From positions 6,907,501-6,971,500 of the forward strand of contig NZ_CP061378.1 in assembly GCF_015624485.1 (NCBI RefSeq): a DNA stretch of 64,000 nucleotides, written 5' to 3'. The translations under genes and the position numbers were made by a program. Below the pieces are notes generated by a model. It saw only the letters and a program-made list of their open reading frames with translations, made no database searches and was not told the origin of the DNA. Origin of the DNA: Bradyrhizobium genosp. L (lineage in GTDB: Bacteria; Pseudomonadota; Alphaproteobacteria; Rhizobiales; Xanthobacteraceae). Shown in pieces: positions 17,378-24,941 of the stretch (positions are counted from its first letter, which is position 1; each line of letters starts with the position of its first letter).

Positions 17378-17689
17378 CTATTCGCTTCGCCCGAACTCGC
17401 AGCCGCTTTTTGCATACGAAGCGCGGTGGATGCCGTATTCGTCACGCGCAAAAGTCGGCTTGCAGAAGGCGGTCCATTTCTCGCGCTCCTTCTCGCGCGC
17501 GATGGCATCCAGTCGCTCCTGCTCGGGATCTCGGACCGGGTCCGGAATATAGGTCCAGGTCATCCTGCAGCTGCTGTAGCCGTAATATGCCGAAAAACTG
17601 CAATTCCGCGTGTGCACAAACGACCCTGCCAGCGAAGGCGATGCCCACGCAATGACGGCAACGGCCAAAATGAGCTTCCTCACGGGCAT
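17378..17689 (-). CDS. Small exported protein with four cysteines
   Basis: 103 residues: a signal peptide (MPVRKLILAVAVIAWASPSL, cleavage about LAG-S), then a ~80-residue mature part with four cysteines (NCSF, SSCRM, FCKP, SGCEF) and a charged helix (EQERLDAIAREKEREKW). The four Cys would allow two disulfides in the periplasm. ATG at 17689 has GGAAGTGGAG upstream. No family recognised. It converges with the YkgJ-type gene. Confidence 0.65.
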   Translation of the reverse strand: MPVRKLILAVAVIAWASPSLAGSFVHTRNCSFSAYYGYSSCRMTWTYIPDPVRDPEQERLDAIAREKEREKWTAFCKPTFARDEYGIHRASYAKSGCEFGRSE

Positions 17690-17991
17690 TCTCCACTTCC
17701 ACCCCAGTGTCGCAAAATCGAACACGCGGGACAATCAAACTGTCGCTGAAAGGACCAGTCCTTCCGGCTGTTCGCGTCACCCGCGACCAAATCGCCTCGA
17801 AAACCCCGGCCTTTGGCCCCAAGCAACTTGTATCGCGCAACGCGCCGCAGAAATTGCAATAACTGGTCCAGCGCGCATCGCGGGCGCGGCCGCGTCACGA
17901 TCCCCAAACGAAAATGGCCCGCACAAAGCGGGCCATTTTCTCATCGGGAGCGGTGACGAAGATCCGCGGCCCCAGCCGAGCCGGGACTGAA
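17690..17991. other. 302-bp gap with a terminator
   Basis: No gene seen. The only clear structure is the bidirectional hairpin at 17911-17939. The rest is unremarkable upstream DNA of the small exported protein gene. Confidence 0.6.
17911..17939. terminator. Bidirectional rho-independent terminator
   Basis: AAAATGGCCCGC pairs perfectly with GCGGGCCATTTT around ACAAA. T-runs flank both sides, so it works in either direction. It lies just past the 3' end (17992) of the minus-strand gene that follows. Confidence 0.85.
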
Positions 17992-18390
17992 CTAGACCGT
18001 CACCGCGTCGGTGACCTCCTCGTCGTCCAATTCGTCGACAACAGGCGCGAAGGTCGAGAGCGGCTTGGTCGACAGCGTGATCGGCTTGCGAGAGCCGTGC
18101 GAGGCGGTGACCGCACGAGCCGGCTCGCGTGACAGCGCGTACAGCGTCGAGCCGACGCGGCCGCCGACATTGATCAGCTCGCGCTCGGTGCAGCTCGAGG
18201 CGATGGCGAGCGCCAGCGCGTGCAGATGGCTGCGGTGGTAGCAGAACAGCGCCAGCCGCGCCCGGACGTCGGGTGCGACATTGGCGACCAGAAGCGACAG
18301 GCCATTGGGATTGGCGCGATACATCTGGCCGAGCAGGTCGTCGGCAACCGGGCAGGCTTCGTTCTCGAAAGCGTCGCGGCTTGAAAACAT
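17992..18390 (-). CDS. Conserved-looking protein of unknown function
   Basis: 132 residues, MFSSRDAFENEACPVADDLLGQ at the start. A helical middle with three Cys/His-bearing segments (ALFCYHRSHLHALALAIASSC) follows, then a polar tail ending in an acidic stretch (VVDELDDEEV). No signal peptide or membrane helix is convincing. I do not recognise the family. The gene looks real: it has an ATG start, coding-like GC bias and a strong terminator directly after the stop codon. Confidence 0.65.
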   Translation of the reverse strand: MFSSRDAFENEACPVADDLLGQMYRANPNGLSLLVANVAPDVRARLALFCYHRSHLHALALAIASSCTERELINVGGRVGSTLYALSREPARAVTASHGSRKPITLSTKPLSTFAPVVDELDDEEVTDAVTV

Positions 18391-18557
18391 TTGGAAATCC
18401 CCCTTGATCCGGAAGATGCCGCGTAACTCTCTAACGAAAGGTTAACCACGGCCTCCGGTCGTCCACGGAGATGCTTGCCCGTTGCACGCGAATCACATCG
18501 GCACGCCGCGAACGGCCGATTCGCAGCTTCCGAGATGTCAGCGAGAGAAAGGGCCGC

Positions 18558-18950
18558 TCAGTTCGCGGCCATGTAGATCGACAGCCCGAATCCCGTCAGG
18601 TGATGCAGCGCCTGGTCGACCCCGATCAGGGTCCAGAACCAGGGATGGCCGGACTCCAGGGTCACACCGAAATGCGAGGCGCAGATGCCCTTGCAGCGGT
18701 CGATGATGATGTGGATGACGAAATCGATGAAGGCGACGTACCAGAAGCGAGGCGCCACCACCAGGATCAGCAGCAGCGCGACCGCGAGATGCACCAGGCA
18801 GTGCGCCAGCAGCGGCATCGCCCAGCCGGTCTTGCGGTCCTTGCCGATCGCCATCCAGGTGTTCTGCAGCATGAAGTCGGCGATGATGTGCTTCACGGTG
18901 AGAAGCAGCATCCATCCCACCAGGGCACCAACCGACACCGACGACGACAT
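18558..18950 (-). CDS. DUF3307 membrane protein
   Basis: About 130 residues with three to four hydrophobic segments. The DUF3307 signature is LLLTVKHIIADFMLQNTWMA near the N-terminus with conserved His and Asp; later VIHIIIDRCKG and WTLIGVDQALHHLT follow. The family's role is unknown. I chose ATG at 18950 (MSSSVSVGALVG); a TTG at 19001 would add 17 residues, and neither start has a strong ribosome-binding site. Tandem 16-17-bp repeats lie about 80-130 bases upstream. The His/Asp residues in membrane helices could suggest metal or proton handling (inference). Confidence 0.75.
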   Translation of the reverse strand: MSSSVSVGALVGWMLLLTVKHIIADFMLQNTWMAIGKDRKTGWAMPLLAHCLVHLAVALLLILVVAPRFWYVAFIDFVIHIIIDRCKGICASHFGVTLESGHPWFWTLIGVDQALHHLTGFGLSIYMAAN

Positions 18951-19371
18951 GGAGGGAAACGACAAGCTGACGCCCTTTGACTTGAATGAATCTGATCGCA
19001 AGAAATCCGTGTCGGGCCGTCAGCGCATCAAACCAAGACTTTCGCAAACCAAGAATTTTCGCAAACCAAGACTCGGCGAGCCAAGGCTTGTCTCATTTAT
19101 GACATCTCCGGCCGCGGAAATCACCTGCGGCCCTCCCGAAAATCACACCCTGCATCCCCTCAGGAAAGTGGCGATCGTCATGTGGCACTGCGGCGCAGGT
19201 TGGATGGGGTTAACGTTACGCCCGGCAGCCGGTTTGCATTCGCTTCCGAGAGGTATATCGTCGTTGGAGGCGTGTGAAATTTTCTTTCCTTTATAGCCAT
19301 TTACAAATTCACCGGGCAGCGCCGCGCCGGTTCGGCCGTGGCATATGGCATTCCCGGACGGGTGATGGGCG
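18951..19371. other. 420-bp divergent intergenic region
   Basis: It holds the upstream regions of the DUF3307 gene (minus) and the TAXI gene (plus), plus the tandem repeat array at 19029-19078. I see no gene in it. Confidence 0.6.
19029..19078. repeat. Three tandem 16-17-bp repeats
   Basis: CAAACCAAGACTTTCG, CAAACCAAGAATTTTCG and CAAACCAAGACTCGGCG follow one another directly. A degenerate fourth (AGCCAAGGCTTG) comes next. They lie upstream of the DUF3307 gene. Confidence 0.75.
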
Positions 19372-20778
19372 ATGAATGCAGATGCCCCCAAGCCATTATC
19401 GATTTCCCCGCTGCCGGGGCCGCGCGTCCCGGTTGCCAAGAGCAACCGCGCGCAGATCATCCTCTTCACCATCCTGACACTGATCCTGTCGGCCGCGATC
19501 GTCTGGAGCGGCCGGGCTTGGCTGCGCAATTCAGAGACGCTGGTGTTCGCGGTCGGGGACCAAAGCGGCCCGGAGGCGAAGTTCGCGGCCCGGCTCGCCA
19601 CCGTCTTGAAGAACAATTCGTCGCGGCTGCGGCTGAAGATCGCGCCCAATCCGGATAACGCCAAGGCGCTGGCGCAGTTCGACCGCCGCGACGCGAGCCT
19701 TGCGGTGCTGCGCACCGCCGCCAAGGTGCCGCCGCGCGCCCGCGCGATCGCGATCCTCGAGCATGACGTGGTGCTGGTGCTGAGCCCCGGCGGCAAGAAG
19801 ATCAAGTCGCTGCCGGAGCTCAAGAAGAAGAAGATCGCGGTGGTCGGCGAAGGCGAGAACACCGTCAATTTCGTCCGCAGCGCGCTGGAGATCTCCGACA
19901 GTCCCGACGCCGCGCAGCGGGTACAGCAGGCGCCGCCGAACACGCCGTTCGACAAGCTGTTCGCATCTGGCTTTGCCGCGGTGGTGGTGATCGAGCACGC
20001 CTCGAAGATCATCAAGGACAAGACCTACGAGCAATATGCCAGGCGCAGCGGCGGCTTCACGCTGAACGCGATCGACGAGGCCAAGGCACTCGCCCGCAAA
20101 TATCCGTCGATCTCGGAAGAAACGGTCTCGACCGGCATGCTATCGTCCTCGCCGGCGATCCCCGACGACGATGTCGACACCATCGGGCTGGAATGGCTGC
20201 TGGTGGCGCAGTCGCAGATGTCGACCACGACGGCGGCCGAGCTCGCCCGCATCGTCTACGAGAACAAGTCCGAGCTCGCGCTCGAGGACGGTTTCGCCTC
20301 CAAGATCGAGCCGGCGGCGACCGACAAGGACGCCTTCATCGTGGCCCATCCGGGCGCCGCCCAATACATCAACGACGACACCAAATCGTTCATGGATCGC
20401 TACAGCGACATGATGTATCTCGGCGCCGCCGCGCTCAGCGTGATCGGCTCGATCTTCGCCGCGATCTACGCCAAGATCACCCGGATCGCGCCCGAAAAAG
20501 CCAGCGAGCTGGCGGCCCGCATCCTCGACATCGGCGAGCGGGTGGAGCATTGCACCTGCGCCGACCATCTCGACGAATTGCAGGACGAGCTCGAGGCGAT
20601 CCTGCGCGGCGCCGTGGTCGGCTTGCAGGACGGCACCGTCTCCAGCGACGGGCTCGACACCTTCAAGCTCGGCTACGAACTGGTCCGCGACGAGATTGCG
20701 CTGCGCCGCGACCACCTCAAGCGCCACCCGCCGGCGCAGGAGGACAATGTCGTGGTGGTGAAAGCCGCGAGCGGGTGA
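19372..20778 (+). CDS. TAXI-family TRAP solute-binding protein, membrane anchored
   Basis: 468 residues. A polar N-terminus of ~27 residues is followed by one membrane helix (about 28-45). An extracytoplasmic binding domain of the TAXI/NMT1 type comes next (FAVGDQSGPEAKFAARLATV; SLAVLRTAAKVPPRARAIAI; KSLPELKKKKIAVVGEG). A second helix (about 347-367) leads to a ~100-residue cytoplasmic tail with helices (ASELAARILDIGERVEH; DELQDELEAILRGAV). TAXI proteins normally deliver substrate to a fused DctQM permease, but none is encoded next to it. The two-helix topology and cytoplasmic tail hint at a sensory role instead of transport; that is inference. Confidence 0.8.
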   Translation: MNADAPKPLSISPLPGPRVPVAKSNRAQIILFTILTLILSAAIVWSGRAWLRNSETLVFAVGDQSGPEAKFAARLATVLKNNSSRLRLKIAPNPDNAKALAQFDRRDASLAVLRTAAKVPPRARAIAILEHDVVLVLSPGGKKIKSLPELKKKKIAVVGEGENTVNFVRSALEISDSPDAAQRVQQAPPNTPFDKLFASGFAAVVVIEHASKIIKDKTYEQYARRSGGFTLNAIDEAKALARKYPSISEETVSTGMLSSSPAIPDDDVDTIGLEWLLVAQSQMSTTTAAELARIVYENKSELALEDGFASKIEPAATDKDAFIVAHPGAAQYINDDTKSFMDRYSDMMYLGAAALSVIGSIFAAIYAKITRIAPEKASELAARILDIGERVEHCTCADHLDELQDELEAILRGAVVGLQDGTVSSDGLDTFKLGYELVRDEIALRRDHLKRHPPAQEDNVVVVKAASG

Positions 20779-20793
20779 GCCTGACAAGTCGGG

Positions 20794-20845
20794 CCACACA
20801 TTCACTGTCGTCCCTGCGAAAGCAGGGACGACAGTGAATGTGTGG
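20794..20845. repeat. Perfect 24-bp inverted repeat with GAAA loop
   Basis: CCACACATTCACTGTCGTCC (first 20 of 24 bases) is matched without error by the other arm, separated by only GAAA. It begins 15 bases after the TAXI stop codon and ends 63 bases before the glyoxalase start. It may act as a terminator-like hairpin or a repeat element (family G). Confidence 0.9.
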
Positions 20846-20908
20846 CGAGGAAGGGGTAACAATTGTAAGGTGCGCGGAGGCGCGGCAGCGCGATCGAAAG
20901 GACCCTCC

Positions 20909-21415
20909 ATGAAGCGCATGCACGTTCACGTTTCCGTCGACGATCTTTCCCGCTCGATCGGCTTCTACTCGGCGCTGTTTGCAGCCCAACCATCGGTCGT
21001 GAAGCCGGACTATGCCAAATGGATGCTCGATGACCCCAGGGTGAATTTCGCGATCTCGACGCGCGGGCGCGAGCCCGGGCTCGATCACCTCGGCATCCAG
21101 GTCGAAAGCCAGCAGGAACTGCACGAGGTCTACGACCGGTTGCGTCAGGCCGGCGGCGAGGTCATCGAGCAGGGACAGACCGCCTGCTGCTACGCCAAAT
21201 CGGAAAAGTCCTGGATCGACGATCCGGCCGGCATCGCCTGGGAGACGTTTCACACCACCGGCGAAAGCATCGACTACGGCGACGGCAGCGGCGAAAACCG
21301 CGCCCGCGTCGCGCAAGAAAAACATGAAGCGAAGCACGAAGTGAAGCAGGGCGAAACGCAGAGCGCCTGCTGCGCTCCGCAAGCGGCGGCGAAGCCATCG
21401 ACCGCCTGCTGCTGA
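20909..21415 (+). CDS. ArsI/CadI-family glyoxalase-fold protein
   Basis: A 168-residue protein of the vicinal-oxygen-chelate fold. The N-terminus (MKRMHVHVSVDDLSRSIGFY) supplies the first metal His; DHLGIQVES gives the second and DPAGIAWETF the Glu. The central TACCYAKSEKSWI has the paired Cys seen in ArsI, the C-As lyase that demethylates trivalent organoarsenicals, and in CadI. The C-terminus has two more CC pairs (SACCAP, STACC). The start is ATG at 20909 with GAAAGGA upstream. No arsR/B/C gene lies next to it. Arsenic is more likely than cadmium as substrate, but this is inference from the family. Confidence 0.75.
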   Translation: MKRMHVHVSVDDLSRSIGFYSALFAAQPSVVKPDYAKWMLDDPRVNFAISTRGREPGLDHLGIQVESQQELHEVYDRLRQAGGEVIEQGQTACCYAKSEKSWIDDPAGIAWETFHTTGESIDYGDGSGENRARVAQEKHEAKHEVKQGETQSACCAPQAAAKPSTACC

Positions 21416-21459
21416 CGGAGCCGGACGCCGCTCACTTCGATACGCTCACTTAGGCGCGT

Positions 21460-22218
21460 TTACTTGGACGAGGCATCCGTGAAGCCGGCATCGAGCTGCC
21501 GCCCCTCGCGATCCATGTGCAAATAATTCGGATTGAACAGGCCGGCCTGCATCAACCGGTCGAGGTCGGGCACGGCAAGGGTCTTGCCCTTGAGCACGAT
21601 CAGGCCTGCGGCGCGCAGCTCTTGTAGCGTGCGATTGACATGGACCTTGGAGAGACCGGTGGCATCGGCGAGATCGCCCTGGGTCAGCGGGAGATCGCAG
21701 CTGTCGCCCTTGGTGAGCCCGGCCAGGCGCAGCCGCAGCCAGATCTCGCAGAGCAGATGCGCCAGGCGCTCCAGCGCGGTACGCTGGCCGAGATTCATCG
21801 TCCACTCGCGCTGGATCGCGGCATTGACCAGGGTGTCCCACCAAAGCGCGGTGGCGATCCGCGCGTGTCGCGCAGCGACCTCGTCGAAGAACTCGCGCGA
21901 GAGGTCGGCGACCGACACCGGCGTGATGGTGCCGATCGAGTGGTCCATCTCGCGGAGGATCAGGACGTTGACGTCGCAGATGTCTCCGGGCAGCAGGAAT
22001 GACACCACCTGGCGTCTGCCGTCCTCGAGCTGCTTGTAGCGACAGGCCCAGCCGGACAGGATCAGATGAACGTCTTTCGGACGGTCGCCCTCGCGCACCA
22101 GATCGAGACGCGGGCCGAACCGGCGCACGCGCTCCGACGTTGCGCGATTGAGGATGGCATGGTCCTCCGGCGAGAGCCGTACGAAGTTCTCCAATTTCCG
22201 GACAAGCGAAGCCAACAA
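21460..22218 (-). CDS. Crp/Fnr-family transcriptional regulator
   Basis: About 252 residues: an N-terminal cNMP-binding-like beta roll (HLILSGWACRYKQLEDGRRQ; FLLPGDICDVNVL), a dimerisation helix, and a C-terminal winged HTH (LTQGDLADATGLSKVHVNRTLQELR). The FNR-type N-terminal cysteine cluster is absent, so direct O2 sensing by an iron-sulphur cluster is unlikely. I place the start at TTG 22218, six bases after CGGGAGA; the frame is open to a further TTG at 22266. Palindromes in the upstream gap could serve autoregulation. The ligand is unknown. Confidence 0.85.
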   Translation of the reverse strand: MLASLVRKLENFVRLSPEDHAILNRATSERVRRFGPRLDLVREGDRPKDVHLILSGWACRYKQLEDGRRQVVSFLLPGDICDVNVLILREMDHSIGTITPVSVADLSREFFDEVAARHARIATALWWDTLVNAAIQREWTMNLGQRTALERLAHLLCEIWLRLRLAGLTKGDSCDLPLTQGDLADATGLSKVHVNRTLQELRAAGLIVLKGKTLAVPDLDRLMQAGLFNPNYLHMDREGRQLDAGFTDASSK

Positions 22219-22299
22219 TGAAAATCTCCCGGCGTTTTCATCGGGTAACCGCCGGGCGACGTTCAATAACGTATGTTACATTTCACAGCTATTGAGGAA

Positions 22300-22340
22300 T
22301 GTTCACTAGTGTACACACGCGCCAGATTTAATCTGGCGCG
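22300..22340. promoter_or_regulatory. Two palindromes between PRC-barrel and Crp/Fnr genes
   Basis: TGTTCACTAGTGTACA (22300-22315, one mismatch) and CGCGCCAGATT-T-AATCTGGCGCG (22318-22340, perfect, 11-bp arms) lie between the two minus-strand genes. The first is operator-like. The second could be a terminator stem for the PRC-barrel gene, though it lacks a T-run. Confidence 0.5.
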
Positions 22341-22356
22341 ACACAGCGGGCGCAGC

Positions 22357-22731
22357 TCAGACCAGCGGCACGCCGTAATAGTCGTTGACCGCGCGCGTGG
22401 TGCCGATGTCGGCCCAATTCCAGTCGCGCTCGCTGCCGTATTTCGGCGCGCCGCGCAGCTGATCCTCGGTGACGCCGGTGACGTAGCCGCCAAGCCCGGT
22501 GTCGTATTTCAGCGACTCCCAGGGCAGCGGGTAGTGGTCGTTGCCGAGACCGAGGATGCCGCCGAAGCCGAGCACGGCGTAGGAGACGCGCCCGCTTTTC
22601 TTGTCGATCATGACGCGCTCGATCGAGCCGATCTTGCGATCGCCGGCGCCATAGACCGCGGTGCCCTCGACCTTGTCGCTGCCGATCAGATTGCCGATTT
22701 CCTTCTCGCCCGTCGCCATGTCCGCTGCCAT
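22357..22731 (-). CDS. PRC-barrel domain protein
   Basis: 124 residues. The PRC-barrel core is IGNLIGSDKVEGTAVYGAGD...KIGSIERVMIDKKSGRVSYAVLGFGGILGLGNDHYPLPWESL, quoted in part. The family is a small beta barrel that binds proteins or tetrapyrrole complexes and is common in stress-linked proteins of rhizobia. ATG at 22731 has GGAGAAGGG upstream. It reads towards the Crp/Fnr gene 138 bases away. No signal peptide. Confidence 0.85.
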   Translation of the reverse strand: MAADMATGEKEIGNLIGSDKVEGTAVYGAGDRKIGSIERVMIDKKSGRVSYAVLGFGGILGLGNDHYPLPWESLKYDTGLGGYVTGVTEDQLRGAPKYGSERDWNWADIGTTRAVNDYYGVPLV

Positions 22732-23063
22732 GTCCCTTCTCCCGTTCAATGTCTCGCGTGTTGCGGGGCAACGGGCAGTCATCGCCATCGTTCCTGCGGC
22801 GATTGCGCGCGACGGCTAGCGGCGGCAGTTGTTCGTGGTGTTGCCACGGCCTGCGGGCCCCGGCGATGAAAACCGCCGAGGCCCGTCACCGGAGCGGTCC
22901 GCCGCTCTCGGGGAGCAGAGCGGCGAACGCATCGAGGCTACGCTTGGCTTGCCGGATCGTTCCTGCGGCCCGGGACAGGATTTTCGCACAAGCGAATGTC
23001 ATGGGTTAACGACCGCCATTTGGAAATTGGCCTAGATTGCTGGTTCCCGGCTGGAGGCTGCAG
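22732..23063. other. 332-bp gap, nothing assigned
   Basis: Divergent space between the PRC-barrel gene and a small plus-strand gene. Open frames here have no ribosome-binding site and no protein-like composition. I see no RNA gene. Confidence 0.5.
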
Positions 23064-23252
23064 ATGAAGAAGAAGCGCAACAGGACACGGCCTCCGGGAT
23101 CCTTCGAGGATCGCCTGCTGAAATTTGCCGAGGATGCGCGCCTTGCCGCACGCAAATTGCCGCCGGGCCGGGAACGCGACTCGCTGATGCGGAAGGCCAG
23201 ACAGAGCGAGGCGGTGATGGACGTTAGCGAGTTCCTGACGCTCCGCAAATAA
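23064..23252 (+). CDS. Small basic protein of unknown function
   Basis: 62 residues, strongly basic N-terminus (MKKKRNRTRPPGSFEDRLLK) then a helical part (FAEDARLAARKLPPGRERDS). ATG at 23064 has CTGGAGGC upstream. It heads a run of three small genes in the same direction with gaps of 27 and 50 bases. No family recognised; short proteins like this are frequent in Bradyrhizobium. Confidence 0.6.
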   Translation: MKKKRNRTRPPGSFEDRLLKFAEDARLAARKLPPGRERDSLMRKARQSEAVMDVSEFLTLRK

Positions 23253-23279
23253 CCTGCCCGACCAGAGGGAGGAATTGCA

Positions 23280-23495
23280 ATGATCGATGAAAGATTTGAC
23301 TCCCGTACGCTCGCCATCATGAACGCCGCGCTCGACAACGTCTGCGGCGGAACGGCCACTGGCGAGGAACACGTCACCCGTAGGCGCGTTGCCAGATACA
23401 TCATCAAATGCGCCAAGAGCGGCAGGACGACGCTGACCGAGCTAACCGACGCCGGGCAGCAGGCGCTGACCAGGGCCACCGCCGCGGCAGGATGA
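23280..23495 (+). CDS. Small protein of unknown function
   Basis: 71 residues (MIDERFDSRTLAIMNAALDN...), helical with a basic middle (TRRRVARYIIKCAKSGRTTL). GAGGGAGGAATTGCA precedes the ATG at 23280, so translation is well supported. Its middle resembles a short helix-turn-helix spacer, but no domain can be assigned. It is the middle gene of three small co-oriented genes. Confidence 0.65.
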   Translation: MIDERFDSRTLAIMNAALDNVCGGTATGEEHVTRRRVARYIIKCAKSGRTTLTELTDAGQQALTRATAAAG

Positions 23496-23545
23496 AAGCG
23501 TAAGCCGCGCCTGCCGCTCTCGGCTTTCGTGAGAGGCAAAGACGC

Positions 23546-23767
23546 ATGCGCATCGCCATCAGCATCGGCCTGATCGCCCTCCTGGTCGCCGTCGGGGCAT
23601 ACGCCTATGAAGGCTTGACCGTGACGGATGCGCCGGTGCCGACCTATGGCATCGTCGTGTTCACGATCGGGATTGCGGTGCTGGTCATCATCGGCGTCGG
23701 CCTGATGGGATTGCTGTTCTACTCAAGCCGTCGCGGCTACGACGAACCGCCGCACATCGAGCGGTAG
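23546..23767 (+). CDS. Small two-helix membrane protein
   Basis: 73 residues with two hydrophobic helices (RIAISIGLIALLVAVGAYAY and GIVVFTIGIAVLVIIGVGLM) and a short polar C-terminus (SSRRGYDEPPHIER). GAGAGG precedes ATG at 23546. The function is unknown. It is last of the three small genes and is followed directly by intergenic repeats. Confidence 0.65.
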   Translation: MRIAISIGLIALLVAVGAYAYEGLTVTDAPVPTYGIVVFTIGIAVLVIIGVGLMGLLFYSSRRGYDEPPHIER

Positions 23768-23781
23768 TGTGCGCGACGATC

Positions 23782-23869
23782 CGTAGGGTGGGCAAAGGAG
23801 CGCAGCGACGTGCCCACCATCAACGACGTGCTCGTGATGGTGGGCACGCTCCGCTTTGCCCACCCTACG
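23782..23869. repeat. Intergenic inverted repeat, family A (copy 2)
   Basis: CGTAGGGTGGGCAAAG ... CTTTGCCCACCCTACG with inner arms CGTGCCCACCATCA / TGATGGTGGGCACG. It is very similar to copies at 12749, 42289 and 52973. Confidence 0.85.
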
Positions 23870-23883
23870 CTTTCTGCCAGTCC

Positions 23884-23992
23884 CGTCATCCTGAGGTGCG
23901 AGCTCTTGCGAGCCTCGAAGGATGAATCGGCCACCAGTTGGGCCGCTTCATCCTTCGAGGCTCGCCAAAGGGGCTCGCACCTCAGGATGACG
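23884..23992. repeat. Intergenic inverted repeat, family F
   Basis: CGTCATCCTGAGGTGCGAGC pairs with GCTCGCACCTCAGGATGACG; the inner arms GAGCCTCGAAGGATGAA / TTCATCCTTCGAGGCTC also pair. It sits directly after family A copy 2. Confidence 0.85.
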
Positions 23993-24020
23993 GCGATAGA
24001 TTTTTGCTCGGTCTCAACTC

Positions 24021-24920
24021 TTACTGCGATGCCGCCGCCGGCACCCGCGCCCGGATCTCGGCGATCTTGCGCTTCAGCGCGGCTTGGCGCGGGTCGGGCA
24101 TAATGGAAGCGCGGGCCTCAGTGATCGCGCCGGCGAGGTCGGGGAGCGGCAGCGCGCCGTCGAACACCGGCTTGGCGAGACCGTCGATGATCGCATGCCA
24201 ATCGGCGACGCCCTGGCGATACGGATCGCCATAGCCGCGGATCATGGTCGCGGTGTCGACGACGGAAGCGGCGGCGGCCGGCTGCTTGGTCAGGCTGCGG
24301 TCGATCATGTGCAGCCAGCGCTCGACCCAGACGCGCTCCTTGGCATAGCGGATCGAGAACATCCGCCAGCGCTTCAGGCCGGCCTCGATCCGCAGCCGCC
24401 GGACGCTGAAGCGGGTGTGGGCGGAAAAGCGGATCGAGACCCGGCGGCGGCGCCAACCCAACCTGTCGAGCCCGCCAAGCATGGGATCGGCGACCACCGC
24501 CGGCAACGCATCGATCAATTCGTCGAGCCGGAATTGCTTGGTGTCGTCGGCCGAGCGCGCGGTGAAGCCGCCGGCCGCGTTGACCTCGCGCAGCTTGAGC
24601 TGGGCAATGCGGATCGGATCCTGATAGGCCATGCGCTCGGCCATCAGTTGCGCGATATCGGCAAACAGCGAATCATCGACGCCGCGACGACCGGCGAAAC
24701 GCCGGAGCCTGTCGATATAGAGCCTCGCGTAGCTCGTGCTCTGATACTCGGTCAGCAAGGCGATGGCCTCGGTGACGGCGGGCTCGAGATGCTCCGGGCA
24801 AGCTTCCGGCAGCAATGGCGGCCCGTCATCGTCGTCGCCGATGATGTCGGCGAAGAGATAACGCAGCGAAGCCAACAGACCGTCGTCATCCGGCACTGCG
24901 GTGCCTCCGGGACTGGTCAT
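24021..24920 (-). CDS. DUF6537-like protein
   Basis: 299 residues. EYQSTSYARLYIDRLRRF and AQLMAERMAYQDPIRIAQLKL resemble the DUF6537 segment found at the C-terminus of fused indolepyruvate:ferredoxin oxidoreductases. Here it stands alone, without ferredoxin, thiamine diphosphate or pyruvate-oxidoreductase domains. A basic middle (WRRRRVSIRFSAHTRFSVRR) and a C-terminal helix follow. It begins 21 bases after the cyclic-nucleotide-binding gene, so they probably share an mRNA. Family assignment is by eye and moderate; the function is unknown. Confidence 0.5.
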   Translation of the reverse strand: MTSPGGTAVPDDDGLLASLRYLFADIIGDDDDGPPLLPEACPEHLEPAVTEAIALLTEYQSTSYARLYIDRLRRFAGRRGVDDSLFADIAQLMAERMAYQDPIRIAQLKLREVNAAGGFTARSADDTKQFRLDELIDALPAVVADPMLGGLDRLGWRRRRVSIRFSAHTRFSVRRLRIEAGLKRWRMFSIRYAKERVWVERWLHMIDRSLTKQPAAAASVVDTATMIRGYGDPYRQGVADWHAIIDGLAKPVFDGALPLPDLAGAITEARASIMPDPRQAALKRKIAEIRARVPAAASQ

Positions 24921-24941
24921 GATCCACTCGTCATAACGGGC

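Noticed and set aside
22749..23009. 86-residue plus-strand frame in the gap before the small genes
   Set aside because: No ribosome-binding site, no plausible protein composition; overlaps the promoter of the PRC-barrel gene.
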